The translations under genes and the position numbers were made by a program. A stretch of 64,000 nt of DNA, taken from assembly GCA_021018995.1 (NCBI GenBank), contig CM037591.1, positions 67,235,901 to 67,299,900 on the forward strand, in the 5' to 3' direction. Numbering within the stretch: position 1 is the stretch's first letter; every line of letters starts with the position of its first letter. Source of the DNA: Chloranthus sessilifolius. Its lineage: Eukaryota; Streptophyta; Magnoliopsida; Chloranthales; Chloranthaceae. Shown here piece by piece: positions 45,770-57,676 of the stretch. Below the pieces are notes generated by a model, which was not told the origin of the DNA, did not search any database, and saw only the letters and a list, made by a program, of their open reading frames with translations.

Positions 45770-45939
45770 CCTGGCGCATGTATTAGTTGCACCAGTGTAA
45801 AAACACTAGAATTTATAACTGGCGCAACTAATAGTTGCGCCAATTTTAAACTCCCATATTTTACCTTGGCGCAACTAATAGTTGCGCCAGTGTAAAATTT
45901 GTCCCCTGCAATCTTGCCGCATGTATTAGTTGCACCAGG
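45770..45939. repeat. Palindrome array, TE-7 leader (4 copies)
   Basis: Copies near 45770, 45819, 45866 and 45914, same palindrome as in the LTR U3. In RNA each could fold into a 12-bp hairpin with almost no loop, or pair between copies. Confidence 0.85.
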
Positions 45940-46425
45940 TGTGTTCAGTAGCACCCTAGCCCGAATCTGTGGCCTTTTCACCTCCCGAGTTCCCCGATTA
46001 GTGTGCTCGGTGCCTTGTTTGGGCCCCGCCACCTCCGACACCCAATACGCCCCCACCAGTCAAAAGAGGGCAACTTCTTTTGGCTCATTCCGAGGGATTG
46101 GGTTGTTTGCCTCATTTTTCGTGCCTTCAATAGATCAGAGGTTATCCTTCGATTTTTCCGAAGTGCATCGGAACCGTTGCCGCAGGTCTTGAATCAAGGT
46201 ACGAGGGCCACCCGAAAAGGGAATTTCAAGGCCTTGGAACCTTTCCTTTTTATAAACTTTTTCAAAAATTCAAATAAAAAAAAATATATATAATCAAAAA
46301 CTCAAAAAAATATAGTTTGTGGTGCCGACACAACGGCATCATCTTGTCCTCCATCGTCCCGTAGGGGAAGGAGGAGGATTTTTGGGCCTTATCCAAGGCA
46401 TCCTTACCCAACCCGCTCTCGTAGA

Positions 46426-49400
46426 ATATCGTGGGTAGTGGACCCAGCTTACGCCGGTCCCGACTCATCCCCACCACACTCTCCAACCCACTCCCATTCG
46501 GGAGAAGTCTTTTCCACCATCCCCCTCACCCAACCTCCATTTACCGTCACCGGTCCATTTGGCGCCCCCATATTCCCAACCACTACCCCCCAAAATATCA
46601 AAAATCCAACCCCTCATTCTCCATCTTTTGCCCAAACCATGCAAAACCCTAACCCATTCTCCCAATCCACATCCATGCCCCAATTCCCATCATCCCCCTA
46701 TAGACCCGATCCGCCCTCGTTCACCTATGCCACGTCCGCCCTAACCAATCCCCCACAAATCCCCCCATCCACACATGTCATGCCCGTTTTTACCTAGGCC
46801 ATGCCCAATTTTTCCCAAGCACCCACCCTTTACCCTCCATCATCTTTAAAAATCTCCAACCCATCCCCCTTCACCAATGCTCCACCCCATTCCTTTAACC
46901 CCTCCCATATCCCATCACCTATCGGGGCCATGCCCAATTTTCCCCTCACATCCACCCCATCCATTAAATCCATCATCCACTCCCGATCCTTCCTCCATGG
47001 CCATGATGGAGGAGATGTTCCAAGCCTATTCCGCATGGAAGGCTTCCCAAAATACCTCTCCTCCACATCCCATATCCATGAACCCATCCCATACCTTAGC
47101 CAATCTCCATGCCTCACTCCCCCATGACCCCCATCAACCCCCCATAATCCACACCATCCAAACCCCCTTTTCCCACATGCCCTAAGGCCCCATGGCCCAA
47201 ACCCCCTTTCTCCATGCACCTCAAGGCCAAATGGCCCAACCTCCAAACTCCCACATATCCCAAGGCCCATTGGCCCAAGCCCCCTCTTCCCACATGTCCC
47301 AGGGCCCAATGGCCCAACAGCCCATCACCCATGCTCCCCAGGGCCCATTGGGCCAAACCCATCAAATCCAAACCCATCAGGGGCCCATGGCCCAAATCCA
47401 TCAATGGCCCATGGCCCAGACCCAGCAAGGGCCCACGGTCCAGACCCACCAAGGCCCATTAGGCCAGACCCAGCAAGGGCCCACGGTTCAGACCCAGCAA
47501 GGCCCATGGGGCCAAACCCACCAAGGGCCCATAGCCCAGACCCAGTAAGGCCCATCGGGCTAGACCCAACAAGGACCCATGGCCCAAACCTACCCAGGCC
47601 CATTGGCCCAAGCCTACCCAGGGCCCGTGGCCCAAACCCATCAATGGCCTATGGCCCAAAATGATCAAGGGTCCGTGGCCCAAACCCAAACCCCACACTC
47701 ATACCTTCCACAATACCCCCAACACCTAACCCAACCTTCACAGCTGGGTCAAACTCATGCCGTCCCCCAAACCCAATATCCCCATGGCCCCACACCCCAA
47801 GGCCATCCCCAAACCTTCCCTCACAACCAATGGTCCTATCCGACCCCACTTCAAAACCAAATTCCCATCACCCAACAAGCCTTTCCACACCCCCAATGGG
47901 CTCACCCAACCCCTACTCATGTCATTCCCATCCAACCCATGTAGCAACAAGTTGAGAATCCCATCTTCGCTACACATTACGCCGATCAGCAGTATGAAGA
48001 GGACGAGATTAGAAATAGCAGGGCCTATGCTGGGGCATTGACCAGCCTTCACCCTCCTCCCATAGTTGCCCATCCCCCGATAGCCCAGACTGAAGTCCAG
48101 CCAACTGTCGAGAAAGCAACTCCCGTGTCCAAAGAGTCAGAACAGCTGAAAGAACAGTTGGATAAAATACAGAAGCAGCTAATGAAGATGGGTGGTGCTG
48201 AAATCCACGCCACGGACTTCACAAACCTATGCCTGTTCGCTGAGGTCCCATTGCCCCCCAAGTTTAAAATGCCCGCCTTCGATAAATATAATGGCACGGG
48301 TAATCCTATTGCACACCTCAAGTCCTATTGTGGGGACATGTGCCAGTACGGGGAGGATGAAAGACTACTAATAAAAGTCTTTCAGAAAAGTTTGACTGGG
48401 CCGGCCTTGAGATGGTTCACATCCTTAGAACCATCTATGATGAAAACATGGAGGGACTTAACGCACCTCTTTCAAGAGCAGTATGTCTACAACATAGACA
48501 TTGAGCCGCGCAAGTCCGACTTGGCCCGTTTAAAGCAGAACCAGAACGAGACCTTCAACGACTACTTGGGTCGATGGAGAGCGCTGGCAGCTCAGATCAG
48601 GAACAGAATACCTGACGAAGAACAGATAGAAATGATTTCGAAGAGCACTTTGCCAGTGATCTCTAATTTTCTCGTATACCAACAGCAGTCTAGTTTCGTC
48701 GACTTGGTGAGGAATGCTAACCGATGGGAGGATGCCATCAGGGAGGGGCATCTAAATAAAAACATACCGAGCGGACCAAGTGGGGTTAGAAGATTTTCTG
48801 AGCAGAGGAACGAGAAGAGAACAGGGGGCGATGTCCAGAACATAGCCAACACCAGGCCCAATAATAATACTGCTCCATTTCAGTTTCAGACGGCCCCGCT
48901 GGCACCAATTAGGCCTGAGCAGATGCAGAGAATGGGGAATGGGCAAGGAATGCAGATGACTCCGGAACAGAGGAGAGCCCGCTACGACCGAGTCTTCACA
49001 CCTCTGGGGCAATCTTTGAGTGTACTTTTGCCCCTGTTAGTAGAAAAGGGATTAGTGGCTATCCGCCAACCGCAACCTCCCCCTCACCCAATCCCAAAGA
49101 ACTATGACCCAAATACCCACTGCAATTTTCATCAGGGTCCGGGCCATCCTACTGATCGATGCTTCCCATTGAAGCACGCGATCCAAGATTTGATCGATGC
49201 CAGAAAAATCATTCCCCCTGTGCCTCCTCAGCACGCTAATATCCATCAGGTGCCACTACCCCCACATCCCACCGGAGGAGCAGGTCTCAGACCCACCATC
49301 GGAATGATAGAGGATGAGGAAGAATTTGAGTTTGACCCATCCGATTATATCAGTGATCGGGAGAGTTATGTAGCACCACTATTAAAAAATATTGAGGAAA

Positions 49401-49606
49401 GGAATATCGGGGTTGTTGAACCCCTGAATTTGTCAGATTATTTTCCCAACCCGACTCCGCAATTGGAACCTTTGGATCTCAGGGCATATTTTCCACCCAC
49501 CACACCTGTTAATTATGTGAATATAAATGCATACCAACCATATACCACAAATCACCCAATAAGCCACCAGGCCCCCACTCCTATACCCGCACCCACCAAC
49601 TACTAA
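46426..49606 (+). pseudogene. TE-7 gag
   Basis: The N-terminus matches TE-3 from the Ser-Trp-Val-Val-Asp start, but the ATG has become ATA (46426-46428). Ser/Pro-rich sequence follows, with TAG at 46795-46797 and a frame change near 46960. From there one frame runs to 49606 with in-frame stops at 47183-47185, 47546-47548 and 47942-47944. It holds a Gln/Pro/His-rich repeat (47190-47690), then a 522-codon open part (48038-49606) with the gag core (Trp-Phe-Thr-Ser-Leu, Trp-Arg-Asp-Leu) and a Cys362-X2-His365-X4-His370-X4-Cys375 knuckle, numbered from 48038. The Gag would exceed 1000 residues, which is long for this family. Confidence 0.9.
47190..47690 (+). repeat. Coding repeat in gag: Gln-Gly-Pro-Met-Ala-Gln-Thr
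   Basis: More than 15 units of 24-30 nt built on AAGGCCCATGGCCCA, encoding Gln-(Gly)-Pro-(Met/Leu/Thr)-(Ala/Gly/Val)-Gln-(Thr/Ile)-(His/Gln). The DNA core GGCCCATGGGCC / GGCCCATTGGCC is palindromic. TE-3 has the same array at about 23040-23420 with fewer and different units. Confidence 0.9.
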
Positions 49607-49740
49607 TGGCCGGTGCCCGCCCCATTCCTGCTACCGCCATATACCACAATCCCCATCAACTACCCCATAAACCACCAAGCCCCCAATCCAATACCCACAC
49701 CCATCGATTCTGAGTAGCTGCGCCCATCCCATCATCCCCA

Positions 49741-51638
49741 ATGCAGCTGCCAGCAAGCCCCATCACCCCGGTCAACTACCTGACGGCACATCAGACCCCT
49801 CATGTCCCACCAGCACCCACCAGCTATCAATGGCCTACCTTTACCTCCTTCCCTCCAGTACCACCACACTCAAGCCTCACAACCCCCATTTGGCCCAATC
49901 TCTCCACCCAACCACCCACTACCACCGAGGTGAATCAAGTATTGCCCCCACCTCCTGAGCCAATAGTACAAGTGCCTCAAGCACTAGCAGTCATACCTTT
50001 TCAGCTCTCGGGACCAACCTATGATCCTCATCAGGTCCCACTGAGCTACGAACAAACAGATGTCAATGCCGACAGTAGCAGCAGAGAAGGGGCAGTAGAT
50101 TTTGTTACTAGGTCTGGGAGGATATCAAAGCAGCCAGAAGCACCAGTAGCAGCACAAGCCCAACCCGAAGGAAAGAAAGACAGCGTGGTGAACCCCTTTG
50201 AGAAGATGAGTCGAGAACATATACTGGAGACTCAGCTGAGAAGGATGCCGACCCATATCACTGTATGGGATCTGCTGATGACGTCCCCACTCCATTTCCA
50301 AGCATTAATGGGGGCGTTGAAGAATGCGCATGTATCACTCCAGGTTAGCCCAGATGAAGTTGGGCAGATAATTAGGCAAGTGATTGCTCCGAATGCCATT
50401 TCATTTTCTAATGCTGATTTGCCAAAAGAAGGGTGTAGCCATTCCAAGTCTTTGAATATAACTGTTGAATCTGGAAACATGGTCATTCCCTTAGTACTAA
50501 TTGACAACGGGTCTGCATTAAATATATGCCTGTTAAGAACCGCCACCAAGATCGGGGTTGACCCATGCATGTTAAGGCCCACCAGAACCAGCGCTAGAGG
50601 ATTTGATAATACCAGAAGAGAAATAATGGGAGAAGTTGATCTTGAGCTATTGATAGGGCCAACGACCTTTTCCATCTTGTTTCAAGTCATGGATATTAAA
50701 TCTTCCTTTAACTTATTATTAGCCTGTAGGCATGGTGAGGTTGAGCCATACCGTCCACTTTGCACCAGAAGCTCAAATTCGTGTCTAGGCATAAAATTGT
50801 TACAATCATTGGGGAGGGGCATGGTGAGAAAGAAAAAATCACCAATAGTGTTGAAAAACCTAATATGCTGGATGTACCACACACCGCTGAGGACGTCGAC
50901 CTCCACAGTTTCGAATACGAGGTGTCGGCAATACTCCCGGAGCCCATGGAGGGCATCATGTCTAAAATGGGAGGCGGTATGGTAGCAGCAGTGGCAATGC
51001 TCCAAAAGTGGGGTTATCAGAAAGGAAGGGGTCTGGGACCCAAATTACAAGGTAGAAGAGAGCCAGTTGTGGCTAAGGGACAAAAAGTAAGATTCGGGCT
51101 GGGATACAAGCCCACAGAGGAAGAGGTCCGAGAGGCCAAAGAGAAAGCCAGGGTTGCCGCAGCTGCACGAGCTCGAGGAATCAACATAGAAGAGAAACCT
51201 CACCCTAGGCCACACATCAGGGATTCCTTTGTTAGCGCAGGGGTCGTAAAGATCGATCAAAATGAGGCAACCCATTTGACCCCACATAAACCCAAAGCCC
51301 CAGTTCATCCCACCAATCCCCAGATCTCCCTTCCCAGCTTGGAGATAGATTTGGTCGCATTGTCCCTTTTTGAGGAACGACGGTCGGTACTTGAACAAGC
51401 TCCCCCTGTGGTGAATCACCACAAAGCCGTGTTAACATTTGAGGATATCATCTCAGATGAAATGGGGATTAACATGATGGAGGCTGACTCCAATGAGCCA
51501 TACCAGTCAGCACCCTCCATCCCAACAGGTAAAGAAGCGGCCCCTCAGGTACGCAACTGGGCATCTTTGCCCCAAACCCTGGAAGCAGGAAGTGGCCTAA
51601 AGTTTGGCGCCTGTTTCCCAAAAAAAAATAACCTATAA
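49741..51638 (+). pseudogene. TE-7 protease and G-patch-like region
   Basis: A Pro-rich linker, then a segment starting Phe-Glu-Lys-Met-Ser-Arg-Glu-His-Ile, then the aspartic protease with Leu-Ile-Asp-Asn-Gly-Ser-Ala-Leu-Asn (catalytic Asp codon 50503-50505). A frameshift near 50722 replaces the Ile-Gly-Arg-Pro-Trp motif, and the frame resumes at 50760-51638. At 50980-51066 is a G-patch-like motif, Leu-Gln-Lys-Trp-Gly-Tyr-Gln-Lys-Gly-Arg-Gly-Leu-Gly, followed by a basic/Ala-rich helix and an acidic spacer. Confidence 0.88.
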
Positions 51639-51814
51639 AAAGTGAGATAAGCCCTTGGCAGGCAATACCTTCTATATACGCAAACCCGCCTTGCCAAGGG
51701 CCCGTCTCCGAAGAAAGCAAAAATCTAAAAAACATGAAAAAAATACAAAAACTCAAAAACATGGAAAAAACACACAATCCCAAAAACATTGAAAAAATCT
51801 AAAGTCCAAAAATA
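51639..51814 (+). other. A-rich linker between protease and RT
   Basis: Contains repeated CAAAAACATGGAAAAAA-like units that would encode Lys-rich Gln-Lys-His-Gly-Lys-Asn-Thr repeats. TE-3 has the same at 18955-19085, open there for most of the way. Ogre-type elements have an intron at this place; I could not identify convincing splice sites. Confidence 0.5.
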
Positions 51815-53836
51815 TTGTCATTTAAAATTCTAGAAAATGCCCCACAAAAGGATGCCTTAATCAAAATACCTGTCCCACGTGAAATCGACCCCTTCCTGGT
51901 AAAAATACAAGAAGAGGTAGGCGTTACGAGTCTGGATGAGGATATCACTTTGGAGGAGCTCCCCAATGAGCTCCTTGACCGATTTGCCGACTTTGAGCAT
52001 GGCCCTACCCCCATTGTCAAAGAGACCGAGGATGTCAACCTAGGAACTGAGGAAGTTCCCAGAATAACCAAAATCGGAACATCACTATCTCCTGAGGAAA
52101 GAAAAAGCATGATCGACTTCCTTCGATCATACCAAGACGTTTTTGCCTGGTCGTATGAGGACATGCCTGGTTTAGATACCGATTTGGTCAAGCATGAGTT
52201 GCCTCTCTACCCCGATGTGAAGCCAATCAAACAGAAGCTGAGACGTCTCCGCCCCGAATGGATGCTGAAAGTCAAGGACGAAGTCATCAAGCAGTATGAC
52301 GCGGGGTTTCTCATGGTATCCAAGTACCCACAGTGGCTAGCCAATATCGTACCTGTACCAAAGAAGGATGGAAAGGTCCGCATGTGCATCGATTTCCGTA
52401 ATTTGAATAGAGCGAGCCCAAAGAACGATTTCCCACTGCCACACATCGACATCTTGGTCGATAACACAGCTAGGCACTGGATGCTCTCTTTCATGGATGG
52501 ATTTTTAGGATATAATCAGATAAAAATGGCAGAGGTTGATCGCGAGAAAACAGCGTTCATTACCCCCTGGGGAACCTTTTGCTATCGAGTCATGCCATTC
52601 GGGCTGAAGAATGCCGGTGCAACGTACTAGAGAGCTATGACCGCGCTATTTCATGACATGATGCATCGAGAGATTGAAGTATATGTCGACGACATGATAG
52701 CCAAATCACCGGAGCGAAGCGACCATCTGGTAAACCTTCAGAAACTGTTTGAAAGACTAAGGAAATATCAACTACGTCTGAATCCACAAAAGTGCGCATT
52801 TGGCGCCATGTGAAGGAAATTGTTAGGATTCATCGTCAGCAGGAGAGGGATCGAGGTTGACCCAATCAAAGTCAAAGCCATCACAGAAATGCCACCGCCG
52901 TCCACCGAGAAAGAGGTTAGAGGGTTTCTGGGCAGAATACAGTATATCAGTCGGTTCATTGCACAACTAACTCCAATTTGCACGCCGATCTTCAAGCTAC
53001 TAAGGAAGAATTTGCCCATTGAATGGAATGATGATTGTCAGGCAGCATTTGATAAAATTAAAAGCTACCTCCTGAATCCACCTGTTTTGGTACCACTTGA
53101 GCCAGGGAGACCACTCTTGATGTATCTCTCCACAATGGAAGTTTCAATGGGATGTGTCTTAGGTCAGCATGACGAGACGGGAAGAAGAGAGCAAGCCATC
53201 TACTATCTGACCAAGAAGTTTACCGATTACGAGACGCGCTACTCTCATCTGGAGAAAGCATGCCTAGGTCTTGTATGGGCTACTCAAAGGCTTCGCCACT
53301 ACTTACTATCCCAGGCCGTTCTGCTTTTGGCCCGAATGGACCCGTTGAAATACTTATTCGAGAAGCCGGCTCTTACTGGGTGGAATGCATGATGGCGGTT
53401 GTTATTGTCTGAATTTGACATTACCTACGTTACTCAAAAGTCGATCAAGGGGCAGGCACTCGCTGACCATCTTGCCGACAATCCTTTACCCGACTATGAG
53501 CCGTTAAGGACCGAGTTCCCAGATGAGGATATCTTGTTCATGACGGAGGATGATACTAAAGAAGCAGAAGAATCATGGGTAATGCACTTTGTCGGGGCTG
53601 CCAATGCCGAGGGTCAAGGAGTTGGCGTCATTCTAATTTTGCCTAAAGGATCCCACATACCCGTCTCTATCAAGCTCAACTTTCCTTGCACTAACAACAT
53701 GGCTGAGTACGAAGCTTGCGCCACTGGTCTGCATGCGGCTCTCGATCTGAATGTAACTCACCTTCGAGGACCTGATAGCTTGCTTCCAAGATGTGACTTT
53801 CTCATATGTCCCTCGGATAAGGAATCGCTTCGCTGA
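51815..53836 (+). pseudogene. TE-7 reverse transcriptase and RNase H domains
   Basis: One frame from 51815 with stops at 52628-52630 (TAG), 52814-52816 (TGA) and 53390-53392 (TGA). RT motifs: Val-Pro-Lys-Lys-Asp-Gly, Cys-Ile-Asp-Phe-Arg-Asn-Leu-Asn, Met-Pro-Phe-Gly-Leu-Lys-Asn-Ala and Tyr-Val-Asp-Asp at 52682-52693. The first RNase H is around 53100-53370. The second, archaeal-type one (53570-53760) has Phe-Val-Gly-Ala-Ala where TE-3 keeps Ile-Asp-Gly-Ala-Ala, so a catalytic Asp is lost at 53591-53593. About 100 bp with the next catalytic region is deleted near 53765. Confidence 0.93.
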
Positions 53837-55223
53837 CGCATTAGCAACCTTGGCGTCAATGATTGAAATCCCCTATGGTGTTGAGATGAAGCCGATAATG
53901 ATCGAGCAGAGGAATGAGTCGGCCTTCTGCCTCCAGATTGAGGAACCTACAAAGCCTGATGATGAGCCACCTTGGTTCTCAGATATCAAGAATTTCCTCG
54001 AGACCCTAACTTTCCCAGAGGGTACATCCAAGACAGACCGACGGACCATTAAACGTTTAGCGACAGGTTACGTCATTTGCGGGGAATGCCTCTATAAGCG
54101 ATCATACAACAATGTTTTGCTCAGATGCCTTCCAGAAAGTGAAGCAGTCAGTATTATGAGAGAAATCCATGAAGGAGTATGCGGAGCCCACGTCAGCGGT
54201 CACATGCTCGCTAAGAAAATTCTGCGGCAAGGATACTTTTGGACCACTATGGAATCGGATTGCTGCAAGCATGTTCAAAAATGCTACAAATGTTAGGAAC
54301 ACTCCAGTCTGATACACGCTCCTGCCATTGATCTTCACTGCATGACCACTCCTTGGCCATTTGCTACCTAGGGCCTTGACGTTGTCGGAATGATTAATCC
54401 AAAAGCATCAAACGAACATCGGTTCATCCTAGTCGCCATTGAATACTTCACCAAGTGGGTAGAAGCGGCGTCATATGCCAATATCACTGCCAGTCACATT
54501 GAGAAGCTTCTCAAGAACAATATTGTGTGCCGATTTGGAGTACCCAAAGATATCATCACGAACAACGGCACAAACTTTGTGAATAAGCGCATCCGAGACT
54601 TCTGTGAGCAATACAAGATCAAGCACCATTGCTCGTCCCCTTATCGGCCTCAAACTAATGGAGCCGTGGAAGCCGCGAACAAGACAGTCGTCTGCATCCT
54701 TGAGAAAATGGTCATCACTTACCGAGATTGGAGCGAAATGCTGCCATTTGCTTTGTGGGCCTATCGAACGTCGATCCGTACCGCTGCAGGGGCAACACCA
54801 TTCTCCCTTGTGTATGGAACCGAGGCCGTCCTCCCGGTGGAGGTTGAAGTACCCTCGCTCCGAATCCTCATGGAATCAGGCTTACCCGAAGCAGAAAGAG
54901 AGAGATCATGCTTTGATAAGCTGAACTTACTTGATGAAAAGAGACTCCTAGCCTTGTGTCACACTCAAGTTTACCAGGGACGAATCACACACGCTTACAA
55001 TAAACGTGTCCGCGATTGAGATCTAAAGGTAGGAGACACTGTGCTAAAGAAGATCTTCCCATCCCTCCACGCCGATCCAAGAGGAAAGTTTAAGCCGAAC
55101 TGGGAAGGACATTAAGTCATCCGAGAAGTACTACCGGGATACGCCATCCGCCTCTCCACCATGGACGGAGATCATTTTCCTGAGCCCATCAACGCTGGAT
55201 ACGTCCGACTGTTCTACTCTTAG
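53793..55223 (+). pseudogene. TE-7 integrase
   Basis: An N-terminal zinc-finger region (His-Glu-Gly...His, then Cys-Tyr-Lys-Cys), stops at 54294-54296 and 54368-54370, then the core: Gly-Leu-Asp (54378-54380), Thr-Asn-Asn-Gly-Thr-Asn where the first Asn (54561-54563) replaces the second catalytic Asp, and Ala-Val-Glu (54668-54670). The C-terminal part continues after the TGA at 55018-55020 with Asp-Leu-Lys-Val-Gly-Asp and Pro-Asn-Trp-Glu-Gly-His, and ends at 55221-55223. Several stops fit TGG to TAG or CGA to TGA changes. Confidence 0.92.
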
Positions 55224-55907
55224 TCTATCGCAATAAGGTAAGTATTGATGAAACAGATACGTGACTGCTCAAGAACCACCCAAAAGAGGCCATCATTCCA
55301 AATACAGTAGCCAAAAAGCATCCCTAAGAAAAATGATGATATCCTTTGCTACCGCATTTGAGCCTGGGCCTTTCTTTCAATAAACCCGTTCCCCAAAAAA
55401 ATATATATATATACGTGTACATATACCAAAAAAAAAGAAGAGAGAGAAAAGATGCATGTGTATAAAGTTACTACCAAAATCCAAAGAAATCGAAAAGGCA
55501 AAACCTCAAAAAGAAATTGCCTGAAATGAAGCAAAAAGAACAAAAAAAAAAACATGTAGAAGAATCATGGGGCATGTACAGTAAAACCCCCAAGGAAGAA
55601 AGTATGTCGAGAAAATTGAAGCCGTATCAAGAAAATCCTTTTAACCCAGCATACCTTCAAATCCTAACCTAACCCATGGCCAAGCTACACCCTAAAGGAA
55701 GCCCTCTTTGTAGGTTCGCAAGCAGTCATAATATCTGTTAAGTCAACATGAGCCGAGTCGTGAGACGACACCAGAATCCCATCCAGCCGGCTATGACGGA
55801 ATCAAGGTCTATGTCGTGGCTGTTAAAAAAAATAATAAAAAGAAAAAAAAAGAAAATAAAAATAAATAAAATAAATAAAAATACAAGCTCAAAGCAAGAT
55901 GGACGTG

Positions 55908-56040
55908 GTGAAAATCCGAAAGGGCATTACGGGTAAAACAGCGGGCTTGTGCGGACCAGGTGAAAACCCGAAAGGGCGCTTGGGGTAAGAGAGCTAAACT
56001 CATGGACGTGGTGAAAACCCGAAAGGGCGCCACGGGTAAA
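55908..56040 (+). repeat. Three GAAA-loop hairpins in TE-7 3' region
   Basis: GGTGAAAACCCGAAAGGGC at about 55908-55926 (first copy AATCCGAAAGGGC), 55960-55979 and 56010-56029, each followed by a G-rich GGGTAA 5-15 bases on. CCC-GAAA-GGG is a GNRA tetraloop hairpin in RNA. Confidence 0.75.
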
Positions 56041-57145
56041 AAGAGGGAGATAAAAAAAAAAAGAGAAAAAAAAGAAGAGAAAATTTTTTTAAGAGAAGAA
56101 AGGTTTGGTCTGATTAAGAAGATTGATGTTTGAGGAACCCTTTTGTTACTCTTCCTGTACCCTCTTATCTGACTGGGCCGCTCATGCTAGTTCAAATCGG
56201 GTCCCGACCAGGATTGTCTTTGTGAAACCAGCATCATCAAATGTATGACCCGAGGCAAGGAGAAAGGTTTAACTCAATCCAAAGGGATCAACGTTCTGGC
56301 CTTGGTAAAATCTGGAAACTCACTCAGGTCCGACTGCATGAAAGAGGTCGACCATGCTCAAAGATGGACCCAAGGTTTCTCAAAATCTCACCCAATGATT
56401 AAGGCATCAAAAAAAAAAAAAAAAAAAAGCCAAAAATAGAAAAATCAAGAAAAATCCAAACACCAAAAACTGTGTATATATTTCTACTCATTTTCATGTA
56501 CATATTTTCAGCATCATATTTCAATCTCAAAAATGAAGAAAAATAACTAAAAATCTCCAAAAAACTAAAATCCAAAACAATATCTTGAAAATGAAAAATG
56601 TAGGTAGAAATCTACTTTTTCTTTTATTGTTTAGGATGCATTTTCTTTATTTGTATAAACAAAAAAGGGACTGACGTTTTCTCGAGAATGTGCAGGAACA
56701 TCACACGATCCAAAGCTTCGAAGCAGGTAACTTCTCAGCGATGGACAAATCAGATAAAGCATCTCACCACCGACGTCAGGTTTAATAAAAAATAAAAATC
56801 CTTTTGAAAAGAAAAAGAAATCTATGTTTTCATGCTACGCACAGAGACGCACATGTGTGTTTCGATGCGGTAAAATATCAATGTTTTATCGATAACGCAG
56901 ATGTGCAAAATTAATGTCCTAGGTCAAAGGTTCACCTTGGATCCATGGATCCTACTTCAAAGTAGGAGCAACGGTGTCAGTCCCGGTCAAACAGTCAATG
57001 TTTTGATTGGATTAACTCCACTGCTAAATCTTTTGAGCAATGAGCGCTCTGTTTTGGATTTGTGTGAACTTGAGTTGTCTTAAGCTTCAGATTCTTCGTT
57101 GAAAAAGGTCAATCGTTGGTTGAGACCAACCTGTTGGGAATGAGA

Positions 57146-57343
57146 TTATGTGTCAATCAAACTATGTGCAATCATGCATTCAGAAGGGTTCATTTCCCTT
57201 TTATTTTCTGCAGGCTTAAAACCTGTATGGGCAGCGGTATCCCTATAAAGTGCACGCCATACTTTTGGGTATCCGTATGATGGTCGTTTGTCCCCGTAAA
57301 TTGTACCCTGGCGGGTCCGGGTCGGGGCTTCCATCGCCTTCAT
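57146..57343 (-). CDS. Antisense ORF shared with TE-3, unknown function
   Basis: 65 codons, partner of 10470-10658. Differences are scattered single residues; both end at a stop at the same point. See that entry. Confidence 0.35.
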   Translation of the reverse strand: MKAMEAPTRTRQGTIYGDKRPSYGYPKVWRALYRDTAAHTGFKPAENKREMNPSECMIAHSLIDT

Positions 57344-57676
57344 TGTTGCTTATTGCCCCTGATAGGTGCATGATTATGCATAATTAATTGATGATTATGA
57401 TCATTGTCAACAAAGGCCAGGATTGGATGCCCCCTTTTGGGAGGTGCCCAATGTTTGGCTAGATCTACTCAAGGAAGTTGAAATTGGATACTCTGGGTCA
57501 TGTGAATCTGGGGCACGTTTTGAAGAATGGCACGCACTCCTAAAAAGTGTTGTGACAACTATTCACTTCGCTCAGGTGGTCATGATAAATAAACTTTGGG
57601 ATCGATGGGTTTGCCCAAAGATCTCGAACCCTGCTTTCCATAGGGGCACCTGCGAATAATCCAATGAGGTCATCAA

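Noticed and set aside
46426-47190. Programmed frameshift in gag
   Set aside because: Both sister copies change frame in the Pro-rich region, but at different-looking places with private indels and no slippery site, so decay is the simpler reading.
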